Assembly (NCBI RefSeq): GCF_001422815.1
Contig: NZ_LMMP01000012.1
Location: 70,719-134,718, forward strand
Direction: 5' to 3'
Source: Methylobacterium sp. Leaf91
Lineage (GTDB): Bacteria; Pseudomonadota; Alphaproteobacteria; Rhizobiales; Beijerinckiaceae
DNA length: 64,000 nucleotides
Position 1 is the first letter of the stretch. Each line of letters opens with the position of its first letter. The translations under genes and the position numbers were made by a program. The notes beneath the pieces are model-generated. The model had not been told where the DNA came from and ran no database searches. It saw only the letters and a list, made by a program, of their open reading frames with translations. Shown here in pieces: positions 34,461-43,678 of the stretch.

Positions 34461-35624
34461 TTGACCGTCACCCAGCTGACCCACCACGACCTCGACGGCT
34501 ACGGAGCCTCGACCATCGTCGGTGCCTTCCTCGACGTGTCGCGGATCGTCCATATCCCGCGCTATGCCGATGTCGGCCCGGTGGTCGACGCGGAATTGAA
34601 GCGGCTCTCCCGCGCCCAGGCGCCCGAATGCCTGATCATGACGGATCTCGGCCTGGAGGCCGTGGCCGTCACCTTCATCACCCGGTTCACTTCCATGAAC
34701 CTGCGTCGCGACGAGGCCGCGCGGCACCGGCTGATCGTGCTCGACCACCATGCCTCCTCCCTCGACCAGCTGCGCGACCAGGGCCTCACTCTCGCGCCCG
34801 TGCCGGAGAGACCCGGCCTCACCAAGGTCGAACTCGCCGACCCGAACGTGGTCGTGCTCATCGACGAGGACCGCTGTGCCACCCGCCTCGCCTACGAGCA
34901 TCGGGAGCTCTACGCCTCGCGTGAGGTGGAGGCCGGGACAACCGAGGAACTCGAGACGCTTGTCGCTGCCGTCGATGCCCTCGATCTATGGAAGAAGGAG
35001 CGCCCGACCTTCCGGGGCGGCCTCGCCCTGGACGAGATCTTCTGGGACAACGTCGCGACCCTGATCCCGGTGGGCCATCCCTGGCATGACCGCTTCATCA
35101 GCGCGCTGCTGCGGGCGGTCTCCGCCCTGTTGCGCGAAGGGGCATCGCCGGCCCGCGTCGAGGCCGAGATCGCCGCGACCCGGCGTCGACTCGTGGACGC
35201 GCTCCTCGCCGACGAGCCTCAGGACGACCCGACCCTCACCACCCGCATGCGGATGGCCCGAGCGCTCGCCCGGTCGGATGCCCTGTTCCAGCGACTCTCG
35301 GATGGGACGATGCTGTCCTTCGGCCTCGATTCGGGCATGTTCCAGCGCGTGTCCGACCTCGTGATGGAGAGCGGCAGGGCGACCCGCGTCGTCAATGTCC
35401 AGCGCACGGGCTCGCTGTCGTTCCGCTCGAACAACGAAACGGCGCTGGACGGTGCGCGCAAGTTCCGTGGCGGTGGCCACAAGGATGCGGCCGGCGGCAA
35501 GCTGAATGCCGGATCGGCCTTCTCCCTGGCCGATGCCGTCTCCCAGGTGGAGCCGGTGCTCAACCCGCCCCAGCCCGATCCGGCCTCCAGCCCCTTCGCG
35601 GCGCTCAAGGCCTGGAAGGGCTGA
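34461..35624 (+). CDS. DHH/DHHA1-family phosphoesterase
   Basis: A 387-residue protein of the RecJ/NrnA superfamily. THHDLDGYGA at about 6-15 is the HDxDG metal motif, LDHHAS near 95 the DHH motif, and GGGHKDAAGG near 340 the DHHA1 GGGH motif. This group degrades short RNA, pAp or cyclic-dinucleotide products; which one cannot be told. The most likely start is TTG 34461 with GAGGACGAA upstream, because no ATG or GTG exists between the MscS gene and the first motif. Convergent with the TetR gene, 10 bases apart. Confidence 0.85.
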   Translation: MTVTQLTHHDLDGYGASTIVGAFLDVSRIVHIPRYADVGPVVDAELKRLSRAQAPECLIMTDLGLEAVAVTFITRFTSMNLRRDEAARHRLIVLDHHASSLDQLRDQGLTLAPVPERPGLTKVELADPNVVVLIDEDRCATRLAYEHRELYASREVEAGTTEELETLVAAVDALDLWKKERPTFRGGLALDEIFWDNVATLIPVGHPWHDRFISALLRAVSALLREGASPARVEAEIAATRRRLVDALLADEPQDDPTLTTRMRMARALARSDALFQRLSDGTMLSFGLDSGMFQRVSDLVMESGRATRVVNVQRTGSLSFRSNNETALDGARKFRGGGHKDAAGGKLNAGSAFSLADAVSQVEPVLNPPQPDPASSPFAALKAWKG

Positions 35625-35634
35625 ACCTCGCCCC

Positions 35635-36192
35635 TCAGCCGACCTTGCCCGTGGTGAGGACGCCGCGGGCCGCCGCCAGCACCTCCTCGCTGAGCTCATC
35701 GTCGTCGATGGCGCGGGCCAGGGCGACGGCTCCGATCATGAGCGACAGGCTCGCCAAGGCCCGCTGGCGCCGCCGCTTCGCCAGGGCCGCGGGAAGCAGG
35801 CCGGTCATGCGCTCGATCAGGCCTCGGGCCCCGTGAAGGAACCGCGCCCGCAGCGGAGAACCTGGCGCTTCACGCGACACGTCATTGGCCAGACACGCCA
35901 GTGGACAGCCGAGGCCCGGGTTCCGAACGTGGCCGAGAGTCAGGTAACTCGCCATCCATCCGTCGAGATCGTCAGGGCGCCAGTTCTGGTTGGCGGCCAA
36001 GTCGAAAGCCTCGACCGCCAGCGCCTCCTTGCTGGCGAACTGGCCGTAGAAGCCGCCATGCGTCAGGCCCGCCGAGGCCATGATGTCGGCGACGCCGACG
36101 CCATGCAGCCCACGCTCGCGGAACATGGCCGCGGCGACCTCGACCACCCGTTGCCGGTTCAGCTTGGCCTGCGCCTGTGAAACCTTTGGCAC
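35635..36192 (-). CDS. TetR-family regulator
   Basis: A 185-residue regulator. Helix-turn-helix at about residues 12-58 (AAAMFRERGLHGVGVADIMASAGLTHGGFYGQFASKEAL, in parts) is typical of TetR; the C-terminal all-alpha domain (HVRNPGLGCPLACLANDV) resembles the AcrR/YxaF-type ligand-binding half and includes two cysteines that might sense reactive compounds. It is the last gene of a minus-strand run headed by a sulfonate-type binding protein, 120 bases after the monooxygenase gene, and may control it. Confidence 0.9.
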   Translation of the reverse strand: MPKVSQAQAKLNRQRVVEVAAAMFRERGLHGVGVADIMASAGLTHGGFYGQFASKEALAVEAFDLAANQNWRPDDLDGWMASYLTLGHVRNPGLGCPLACLANDVSREAPGSPLRARFLHGARGLIERMTGLLPAALAKRRRQRALASLSLMIGAVALARAIDDDELSEEVLAAARGVLTTGKVG

Positions 36193-36312
36193 GGTGAGAC
36201 CCTCCTGCTTGACCTCCCAACATATAGATGATCGGCCTCATGCAAAAGGGGGCATCGCGACGACGATCCGGGGCAGTCGATGCCACCGGTCCTTATCCTT
36301 CGTGTCGCGGGC

Positions 36313-37356
36313 TCACCGCACGCGCGGCAGGATCTCCTTCGCAAAGCGCCGCATCTCGGCCTCGAACGGCTGGAATTGCAGCATGAACAGGTCGATGCCG
36401 GCGTCATGAAAGGCGCGGATGCGCGCGGCGACGGTCTCGTAGCTGCCGACGAGCCCGGCCGCCGTGCCGCCATTGGTGCCGACATGACGGGTCGCCGCCG
36501 CATCGGTCTTGGCGAACATCACGCTGGCGGCGTCGGTACGGGCCCTCGTGGCATTCCGTAGCCCCTCGTCGCGCCGCGCCAGGACGAGGAGCCGGGCATG
36601 CTCGGCCTCAGCCTCGGCATCCGTCTCGCGGGCGATCACGAAGGCGGAGAGGCCGTAGCGCAGCGGCCCGTTGGCGGCGGGCCGGCGCGCGACATCCGCG
36701 ATCAGGGCCCTGACATCGTCGAGCGGCTGTCCGTTGATGAACCAGACATCCGCCCGCTCCGCCGCCAGGGCGCGGGCCGGCTCGGATTCGCCGCCGAGAT
36801 AGACCGTCGGCCGTGGCCGAAAGGTCCCGGCCGGGCGCAACTGGTAATCCTCGACCTGGAAATGCCGGCCCGCATGGGTCACGCGTTCGCCCCGCATGAG
36901 ACGGTCCACGAGGCCGATCCATTCCCGTCCATAGGCATAGCGGTCGTCATGGGCCGGGAAAGGCAGGCCCGCCCGCTCGAATTCGGCCTTGTTCCAGGCA
37001 TTCACGAGGTTGAGGGCGAAGCGACCCTCGCTCACATGCTCGATCTGCAGGGCCATCTTGGCGAGCACGACCGGGTGGTAGAGCCCCGGCTTGATCGCCG
37101 CGATGATCTCGATGCGGCGGGTCAGGGCGGCCAGCGCAGCGGAGGCGGTCCAGGCCTCCAGCTGGTCGCGCTCGTCGTCATAGGGATTCGCCGTGTGCTG
37201 GGCCACCAGGACCGAGTCGAAGCCCAACGCCTCGGCCTCCAGCACCAGGGCCCGGTTACGGGTCCAGCTGGCATCGTCCGGCTCGTCCGGATCGTGGTGG
37301 GACGCGCGCGAGCCGTGGACGGCCGCCCAGATCCCGAAACGGGGCGCATCGCTCAT
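36313..37356 (-). CDS. Luciferase-like FMNH2-dependent monooxygenase (SsuD/SfnG type)
   Basis: A 347-residue TIM-barrel enzyme. FGIWAAVHGSR at the N-terminus, LGFDSVLVAQHT near 45, AIKPGLYHPVVLAKMALQIEHVSEGRFALNLVNAWNKAEF (split) near 85-125, and YLGGESEPARALAAE near 185 match bacterial alkanesulfonate and dimethylsulfone monooxygenases. It would release sulfite from an organosulfur compound with FMNH2 from a separate reductase. ATG 37356 lies 6 bases past the upstream gene; an alternative GTG at 37365 overlaps that gene by four bases. Closely coupled to the binding-protein gene. Confidence 0.9.
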   Translation of the reverse strand: MSDAPRFGIWAAVHGSRASHHDPDEPDDASWTRNRALVLEAEALGFDSVLVAQHTANPYDDERDQLEAWTASAALAALTRRIEIIAAIKPGLYHPVVLAKMALQIEHVSEGRFALNLVNAWNKAEFERAGLPFPAHDDRYAYGREWIGLVDRLMRGERVTHAGRHFQVEDYQLRPAGTFRPRPTVYLGGESEPARALAAERADVWFINGQPLDDVRALIADVARRPAANGPLRYGLSAFVIARETDAEAEAEHARLLVLARRDEGLRNATRARTDAASVMFAKTDAAATRHVGTNGGTAAGLVGSYETVAARIRAFHDAGIDLFMLQFQPFEAEMRRFAKEILPRVR

Positions 37357-37361
37357 GCGCG

Positions 37362-38354
37362 TCACCCCGCCCGCGCGGCGGGCGGCTGCCAGATCGCCAC
37401 CCCGGTGGCGTCGAGCTTGCGGGGGATCAGCTTGGCCTCATAGAACGTATCGGCGATCTCCTGCTGCTCGCCGAGTTCGGCACGGGTCACGGGAGTGACT
37501 TCGTAGGTCCGGCGGCGGTTCACCGTCGCGACGATGTCGGGGGACAGGTCGCCCCAGATCGGGGCCAGCAGCGCCACCGCGGCGTCCGGCTCGGCCTTCG
37601 CCCACCGGCCGGCTTCCTTCAGGGCCTCGTAGACCGTGGCGACGACCTGCGGGTTCTCGGCCACGAAACGGTCATTGGCGAGGAAATAGCGGTGATAGCT
37701 CGACAGGCCGGTGGCGTCGGCCAGCACGCGCACCGGCCGCTTGGACTGCGCGATGGCAAGAAAGGGGTCCCAGATGACCCAGGCATCGAGACTGCCCTGG
37801 TTGAACGCGACGAGCCCCTCGGGCGCCTGGAGATAGGCCGGCTTGATATCGGGGAAGCCGAGACCGGCCTTCTTCAGCGCCGCCGCCAGGATGAAATGGC
37901 AGCCCGACCCACGCGATACGCCGACCGTCCGGCCCTTCAGGTCGGCGATGGAGCGGATGGGCGATTCGGCCGGTACGATGATCGCCTCGGCGGAAGGAAC
38001 ACCGATCTCGCGCGCGTAGAAGGTGAGCTGAGCGTTGGCGGCCTGAGTGAAGATCGGGATGGCATCCGCCACGTCCGCGTGCAGATCGACGGCCCCCGCA
38101 TTCATCGGCTCGATCACGCTGGTGAACAGATGCCAGGACGGCGCGAAGCCGAGGGGCTTCAGACGCTCGTCCAGGGTGCCCTTCGCCTTCAGGATGGTGA
38201 GCAGGGTCGAGGAGCGCTGGTAGCTCAGGCGGACGGTGCGCTCGGCGGCGTGCACCGCCGGCGATCCGAGCGACAGGCTCGCTGCCACTCCTAAGCCGGC
38301 ACGGAGAATCGTCCGACGCGAGGGGGATGCTCCGCCCGGAGTGTCGTGATTCAT
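37362..38354 (-). CDS. SsuA-like ABC transporter substrate-binding protein
   Basis: A 330-residue periplasmic protein with a twin-arginine-type signal (SRRTILRAGLGVAASL, cleavage near VHA|AER at about 36). The body matches sulfonate/nitrate/taurine binding proteins (RLSYQRSSTLLTILKAKG, DLKGRTVGVSRGSGCHF, GSLDAWVIWDPFLA). It begins the transcript with the monooxygenase, but no ABC permease or ATPase gene is next to it, so the membrane part must be supplied elsewhere. Desulfonation of an alkanesulfonate is the best guess for the pair. Confidence 0.9.
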   Translation of the reverse strand: MNHDTPGGASPSRRTILRAGLGVAASLSLGSPAVHAAERTVRLSYQRSSTLLTILKAKGTLDERLKPLGFAPSWHLFTSVIEPMNAGAVDLHADVADAIPIFTQAANAQLTFYAREIGVPSAEAIIVPAESPIRSIADLKGRTVGVSRGSGCHFILAAALKKAGLGFPDIKPAYLQAPEGLVAFNQGSLDAWVIWDPFLAIAQSKRPVRVLADATGLSSYHRYFLANDRFVAENPQVVATVYEALKEAGRWAKAEPDAAVALLAPIWGDLSPDIVATVNRRRTYEVTPVTRAELGEQQEIADTFYEAKLIPRKLDATGVAIWQPPAARAG

Positions 38355-39474
38355 CTTCGTCTCCAGGGTGAGAAAAGCACGTCCGGTGCGAGCCTATTAC
38401 AAGATGAAGCCCCACACAGATCCAGACAGCGCCTGCGGATCTGCGGCTTGACCAAGCATAGGCACCGACCGACCCCGGTGTCTTACCGAGATGCTTTACT
38501 TCTCCGCAAGAAAACAGTTTTTTGAATTTCCCCGCCTTCGCGGACGAATATTTCCCACCCCCTCGTCGTTGAGATGCTTATCCTTCAAGATGGCGACAGC
38601 GATGCCATTCGTTCTCGAAACGGCACGTTCCATGGCTTAAAGCAGTCGCTCGAGACCCTGCAACGGGTCGAGCGCCGGAGATGCACCAGCAAGGACCGCA
38701 GATCGTGGTTCGGTGTGAGGATGCAGAGGCCGCCAGTCCAGGATCAGTCGCCACAGGCACAAGCACGGCGGCAGGATCGAAGCCTGCGAGGCATTCGCGT
38801 CTCGAAGGCCTGCGACGCCCATGAGTCGCGACGCTAAGCCAACCGACCTTCCATCCGCGATCCTGCTCGCGGGAAACCAAGCATCTTGAGTACATCATTC
38901 TTAAATTGAAGATGACGCACAATTAAACGTTTAGTAATCCCGACAATCCAAATAGAATAATTCCGATTACGATTGTCTCCATGACCACGCGGCAGATCAT
39001 GACGGCCTGGATGGCCAAATGGTCGGCATAATGAGGACCGGGCTCGGGCAGGTGCCCCTTGTCGAAATGCTGCATCGGAAAAGCGGCCCCCATGATGCGC
39101 AATAATTTAAGATCTTGGATAATTTATAGAAAAATTCGCAACCTTTCAAAAGAGCAGAAGGAGTATCCGTCAGGGTTGTCAAACGCGAATGTGGCAATCG
39201 ATGAGACATCGATCGCCGCCCGGTCGCAGGAAGATGCCGCTGCTATGGATGCATGATCTCGGCCTGCCTCCCGGGATTGGACACCACTGGCAGCAGGCGC
39301 CCAGGCATGGCGTGAAGATTGTCATCGAAGCACGGCCGGCGAACCGGATCCGCCTTCTCCGCGTCGGCGAGCGACCGCTCCAGTCGCGCCCTCGCACATC
39401 CCCACACCGGGAGACGCCAGGAACACGTCGCCGACGATGGGCGAAGAGTTGGGTAACCAGATGCGGCGTCGGCG
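38355..39474. other. 1.1-kb sparsely coding, AT-richer region
   Basis: Local GC is visibly below the surroundings, especially 38881-39180. Frames longer than 60 codons here have no protein-like composition and overlap one another on both strands. The only frame I find convincing is the 56-codon membrane-protein candidate at 38923-39093 on the minus strand. No IS ends or tRNA were seen. It separates the sulfonate unit from the cellulose operon. Confidence 0.5.
38923..39093 (-). CDS. Candidate 56-residue single-pass membrane protein
   Basis: ATG at 39093, TAA at 38923-38925. Residues 1-28 are polar with several histidines and prolines (MQHFDKGHLPEPGPHYADHL), residues 29-55 are strongly hydrophobic (METIVIGIILFGLSGLL), as in a type II or tail-anchored small protein. 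Amino-acid composition is much more protein-like than other frames here. Against it, no Shine-Dalgarno is visible and AT-rich sequence precedes the start. An internal ATG at residue 7 is possible. No family recognised. Confidence 0.4.
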   Translation of the reverse strand: MGAAFPMQHFDKGHLPEPGPHYADHLAIQAVMICRVVMETIVIGIILFGLSGLLNV

Positions 39475-40470
39475 CTACGGCGGCGGGCGATAGGCCCGGA
39501 TCGGCAGATCGGGGGACAGGCGGTCTTCCGTCTCCACGCTCGTGGGGGCAGCGGGTTTCGGCGCGGCAACGGGAGCCGTTGGCGCAAGGGCGGGGGCCGG
39601 ATCGGTGATGTAGCGCGGGGCGCCCGTGGCGGGACCGGCCGGCAGCGGAACGGCGGTGCCCGCGGCGGGCGGTAACGGGATCGTGGGGGAAGTGCGCTCC
39701 ACGACCGGAACCGGGACGCGCCGGCCGTCATCGACTTTCTGGTTTCGTGCGCTCGGCCGTTCCATGGCACCGGGCGGCTGCGCCGCCGCCTTCGCGGGCT
39801 CCTTCGAAGCGCGGGCGGACGGTGCCTCGCGCCGGGGCTTGGGCGCCGCGCGGGTGGATACGTGCGGTCGGCCGCCCTCGCGTCCGGCACCGAGGGAGAG
39901 GTTCATGCGTTCGACGCCGGAGACGAGATCCGCGAGGGTCGCGGTAGCCGTCCGGCACAGGCTGACCCGGAGGGACGCCGCGCGCTCGGTGCTTCCGCCG
40001 AAGAGACTGTCAGGGGCCGATCGCCCGCCGGATCGCGGAGCGAGATCGATCCATTGCCAGGCGTAGAGGCAGTTGCTGCCCACCGCGAGGCCCACGGGGC
40101 CATAGGCGTTCCGCTTGGGAACGGTGGAGACGCGCATGCCCTCCCCGGGAAAGCGCGCCAGGAGTTCCGCGGCGATGCCGAGGCGGGTCGGCTTCGCCAT
40201 GGTCAGGGCGGAGCCGAAGCGCCCCCCCGCATCGGCTCCGTTGCGGACGCTGATCTCGGCGTAGTTGCGCGGGCCACCGGCAAAGGTCACGCGCTGGGCG
40301 AAGCCATCGCGAAAGGAGGTCTGCGCTACATCCGAGACGCGGCCCGCGCCGGGGATCTCGACCACGGATTGCGCGAGAGCGGCCCGTGTCGTGAAGGCCC
40401 ACGGCAGGAGGACCAGGGCAGCGAAAACGCCGGATCGCAGGGAGGAGACCAACCGATGGGAGCGGATCAT
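39475..40470 (-). CDS. bcsN: Cellulose biosynthesis accessory protein BcsN
   Basis: A 331-residue secreted protein with a signal peptide ending near residue 34 (ALAQS). Residues 40-190 hold the conserved BcsN block (GAGRVSDVAQTSFRDGFAQRV, in part; GSNCLYAWQWIDL; LRVSLCR), followed by a proline/alanine-rich tail that looks disordered. BcsN is found in alphaproteobacterial cellulose operons and is thought to act in the periplasm or at the outer membrane; its biochemical role is not established. ATG overlaps the stop of the TPR protein gene by four bases, so it is the last gene of the operon. Confidence 0.85.
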   Translation of the reverse strand: MIRSHRLVSSLRSGVFAALVLLPWAFTTRAALAQSVVEIPGAGRVSDVAQTSFRDGFAQRVTFAGGPRNYAEISVRNGADAGGRFGSALTMAKPTRLGIAAELLARFPGEGMRVSTVPKRNAYGPVGLAVGSNCLYAWQWIDLAPRSGGRSAPDSLFGGSTERAASLRVSLCRTATATLADLVSGVERMNLSLGAGREGGRPHVSTRAAPKPRREAPSARASKEPAKAAAQPPGAMERPSARNQKVDDGRRVPVPVVERTSPTIPLPPAAGTAVPLPAGPATGAPRYITDPAPALAPTAPVAAPKPAAPTSVETEDRLSPDLPIRAYRPPP

Positions 40471-42512
40471 GGACGTTGCATCGAGCTCGGCGCGGTATCG
40501 GGCTGATCGTAGCCGCGATTGACGGCCTGCGAATTAGGCAAGGTGAAGCGGTCGGCCTCCGACGCAGCACGCTCCTGCGGGCCACGGTTCCGCGAGGCCT
40601 GCTGCGCCCGCCATAGGGTGCCCTCGCCCGGCTCCGACAGGGTGGAGGGCCGCTCGGAGCCGTCATAGCCCGGCAACAGGTTGAAGCCATAGCTCTCGTA
40701 GGGCATCGGCCCCGCTCCCGATACCCGGCGCGCGACGAGCGGCATGGTCTTCGAGGCGGGCGGCTCGGCCAGGAAGGCGCCATCCTGCCGATCCGCGACC
40801 ACCCGCGCCAGGGAGGGCGGAGCGTAGCGCAGGGGGTTCTCCGCCGACACCGCGAGGGGGAATTCGCTGCGCTGGACCGGCAGGGGCTTGGCCTGGCCGT
40901 CCCCCGACGCATCGGGTTTGGGCACCCGGCCATAGGCTGCCGTGTTGCGGGCCGGCGCGGCCGGGGCGGGAGCGGCGGAGGCGGCCGGTGCCGGGCGCCC
41001 CCCCTGGGACGGGGCTGCGTCCGCTGTCGCGGCGCAGGCCAGGGGTGGTCCGGCCGGCCCCTCGCGGAACAGGAGATCCACTACTTTGGGGAACAGGCCG
41101 TCGTAGCGGTTCACGATGGTGAGGTAATCCTGCTTGCGCTTCAGGCGCTGCAGCGACAGGGCATAGCCGGTCACCGCGGACTCGCTCGGAAGCCAAGCGA
41201 CCGCGTGCTGGAACCATTCCAGCGCGGCCTCGAACTGGCACGAATTGTAGGCGTACCAGCCGAGGGCCTCGGCCCCCTCCCCCGACGCCGTGGCCAGGGT
41301 CACCTTCGCATAGCGGTTGATCCGCTCCAGATCGATGAAGCTGGGATTGGCCTGCGTCAGCCTGCGGCCCATGAGGTCGATGAACAGGATGCTGTTGCCG
41401 ACATACTTGTCGCGCCAGGCATAGGCGACCTCCTCGGCCTCCCGCAGCATCCCGAGCTCGCGCAGGGTATGGGCGAGGCCATGGGCGATCATGGCATCGC
41501 CGCCGCGGCTGATGGCGAGCTTGAACCAGTCGAGGGCCGCGCGGAACTGGCGGTGGTTGTACGTGTACCAGCCGAGCAATCCGGTCTGGCTCGCATCGCC
41601 GGAGGCGCGGGCATAGGCCTGGAACGCGGCCATGTCCGCCGCGCTCGGCTCCTGGGCCGGAGCGCCGTGGAGATCCGCGACGATGCGGGCGCGGGTGATG
41701 TCGTTGGCGATCGCCTTGAACTCGGAGCCTCCCTCGGCATCCGTGCGCCCGATGGCGATGAGCTTCTCCGCCAGGACCATTGGCAAGGTCGACATCGCCT
41801 TCTGGATCGTGGCCAACCGCACGCTGGTGTCGTTGCTGGTGTCGAGCACGGTCTTGTAGAGGGCCAGGGCCTCGTCCGATCCGGCCGCTCCCCCTTCGGA
41901 GGCCAGGGCTTCCGCCGTGGTCCAGTAGCTTTCCACGTCGCTCGGATCGAGGGCGCTCGGGTCGGCCCGGTAGAGGGTAACGATATCCGCCGTCTTGCGC
42001 GCGGTGGTCAGGGCTTTCAGGCGGCTGCGGAAACTGGCCCGCAGGAGCTTGCGCGACAGTTCGTCGGAGGGGCGCCAGTTCGGGTCGGCGGCGCGGCGGG
42101 CCGCGATCGCCGCATCGAGGTCGTCGAAACGCCCGGCAGTGAACAGGTCCCAGAGCGGCGCCTCCTCAGGCGGGCTCGGCTGCAGGGTGTCGAGGTCGGT
42201 GGGTTCGACCCAGCCGGGATAGAGCTGCTTCAGCCGCGCCGCCTCGGCCTTCATCCGCGCCGTCTGCTTCTGCGACGCGTAGTAGCGCAGGGCGCTCTCA
42301 TCGACCATGCCGGCGGCGGCGGAACTGCCGGGCACCGCGATGATCGCGGGCGCACGCGCCGCGTCGTCCGGGCTCTCGGTCTGCGCCGCCAACGGAGCGA
42401 CGAGGCAGAACCCGGCGAGGGAGACGCCGCAGAGCAAGGCGAAACCCCGCGCCGCTCCCGTGGCGCGAGCGGTCGCCGGCCTCCCCCATCCGCGGATCAC
42501 CGTGCCGGACAT
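40467..42512 (-). CDS. bcsK: TPR-repeat cellulose operon protein (BcsK-like)
   Basis: A 681-residue secreted protein. The signal peptide ends near residue 46 (APLAAQT). From about 80 to 500 it is built of helical TPR-like repeats, two of which share GWYxYNxxQFxAALxWFxxA. The last 150 residues are proline/alanine rich with no beta-barrel pattern. This matches the TPR-only protein called BcsK in cellulose operon nomenclature, in contrast to BcsC which adds a C-terminal outer-membrane porin. It would guide the glucan through the periplasm. ATG 42512 overlaps the end of bcsZ by 16 bases; a longer frame upstream is antisense-like. Confidence 0.8.
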   Translation of the reverse strand: MSGTVIRGWGRPATARATGAARGFALLCGVSLAGFCLVAPLAAQTESPDDAARAPAIIAVPGSSAAAGMVDESALRYYASQKQTARMKAEAARLKQLYPGWVEPTDLDTLQPSPPEEAPLWDLFTAGRFDDLDAAIAARRAADPNWRPSDELSRKLLRASFRSRLKALTTARKTADIVTLYRADPSALDPSDVESYWTTAEALASEGGAAGSDEALALYKTVLDTSNDTSVRLATIQKAMSTLPMVLAEKLIAIGRTDAEGGSEFKAIANDITRARIVADLHGAPAQEPSAADMAAFQAYARASGDASQTGLLGWYTYNHRQFRAALDWFKLAISRGGDAMIAHGLAHTLRELGMLREAEEVAYAWRDKYVGNSILFIDLMGRRLTQANPSFIDLERINRYAKVTLATASGEGAEALGWYAYNSCQFEAALEWFQHAVAWLPSESAVTGYALSLQRLKRKQDYLTIVNRYDGLFPKVVDLLFREGPAGPPLACAATADAAPSQGGRPAPAASAAPAPAAPARNTAAYGRVPKPDASGDGQAKPLPVQRSEFPLAVSAENPLRYAPPSLARVVADRQDGAFLAEPPASKTMPLVARRVSGAGPMPYESYGFNLLPGYDGSERPSTLSEPGEGTLWRAQQASRNRGPQERAASEADRFTLPNSQAVNRGYDQPDTAPSSMQRP

Positions 42513-43678
42513 GACAGGTTCCTCATCTGCAGCGCCACCATCGACAGGAGGTGCAGCGTGGTCGGATAGTAGTTCTCGTTCCCCTGCGGCCGTCCGAACC
42601 CGTCGGGCAGCGGCATGCCCTTCCGGTCGCACAGGAGTAGCCCCGAGAGGGCGGTATAGCCGCTCTCGCTCAGGGACTCGACCGTCCGGCCGTCGGAGGT
42701 GTCGACGATGGGCAGGCGCTCCCGGTCGGGGCCGGACCAGAGCGCGACGAAGGGGTCGTAATCGCTCGGGCGTCCCACACCCGCCCAGACCATGTAGAGG
42801 GGAATGCGAATGGCGTTGTAGGAGAAGAGCGGCGGGAATCCATCCGCCGGACGCGGCTCCTCGCCCTTCAGGGAGATCCATTCGGTCGGCAGCTTCGCCG
42901 TCCCGAAGCGGGAGCGGCGGATCAGGTTGAGCCCGCTGGCGGTCAGGGCCGCCCAGTCGAATTCGGGGGCCACGATGGGGAGCCGGGCGAAGGCCGGGAA
43001 CACCCAGTAGGAGAGGTTGATCAGCGGCCCGTCCGCGCGTTCGGCTGCGGAGAAGCCGGAGACCGCCGGCAGCAGCAGCGCCCCGTTCTTGTCCTTGAAC
43101 AGGATGGTCTTGCGCGCGACCTCCACGGCGATGCGCCGCGCGGCCACCCGGTACGAGGCCTCGTCCCAGGCCTCGGCCGCTTCGGTGAGGGCCCAGGCCA
43201 CGAGGATGTCGCCGTCGGACGCGTCGTTGAGATCGGCCACCGCCGGTCGTTTGCCGGGCTCCCAGCGCCAGGCCAGCAGCTCGTCCGAGCGGACCATCAG
43301 GTTGGCGCGGGTCCATCCCCAGAGCCGTTCGAACGTGGTCCGGTCATTGGCGGCGACCGCGAGGAGCATGCCGTATCCCTGCCCTTCGCTGTGGCTGATC
43401 ATACCGTTGGCGGTGTCCACCACGCGGCCCGCCTCGGTGATGAAGCGGGACCGGTAGGAGCGCCAGGCATCGGGATTCTTCAGGGAATCGGCGAGAACCG
43501 CCGGCTTCGAGGCTCCCGGCATGGCTTCGCCTTTCGCGGTGGGGGCACCGGGCATCGCGGTGGCGGGTGGAACCGGCGAGGCGCCGTCCTGCGCCCTCGC
43601 GGGAACGATCCAGGGGCTCGCGACGGCCAGTGCCGCGCCGAAAACCAGGCCGAGAATGGGATGCACGGTGCGGGTCAT
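42497..43678 (-). CDS. bcsZ: Periplasmic GH8 endoglucanase BcsZ
   Basis: A 393-residue secreted glucanase. The signal peptide ends near residue 30 (ARAQD). GH8 signatures are SHSEGQGYGML with the catalytic acid E98, and LNDASDGDILVAWAL with D152, D155 and D157. At the position where many GH8 enzymes have the base aspartate (YDAxR) this protein has N288 (SYNAIRIP), so the base may lie elsewhere or activity may be altered. BcsZ trims nascent cellulose and is needed for normal fibre assembly. ATG overlaps the bcsB stop by four bases. Confidence 0.93.
   Translation of the reverse strand: MTRTVHPILGLVFGAALAVASPWIVPARAQDGASPVPPATAMPGAPTAKGEAMPGASKPAVLADSLKNPDAWRSYRSRFITEAGRVVDTANGMISHSEGQGYGMLLAVAANDRTTFERLWGWTRANLMVRSDELLAWRWEPGKRPAVADLNDASDGDILVAWALTEAAEAWDEASYRVAARRIAVEVARKTILFKDKNGALLLPAVSGFSAAERADGPLINLSYWVFPAFARLPIVAPEFDWAALTASGLNLIRRSRFGTAKLPTEWISLKGEEPRPADGFPPLFSYNAIRIPLYMVWAGVGRPSDYDPFVALWSGPDRERLPIVDTSDGRTVESLSESGYTALSGLLLCDRKGMPLPDGFGRPQGNENYYPTTLHLLSMVALQMRNLSCPAR

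Noticed and set aside
38578..38922. Open frames of 60-114 codons in the gap between the binding-protein and bcsN genes
   Set aside because: They overlap on both strands, are rich in arginine and cysteine, and have no ribosome site; only the 56-codon membrane frame was kept.
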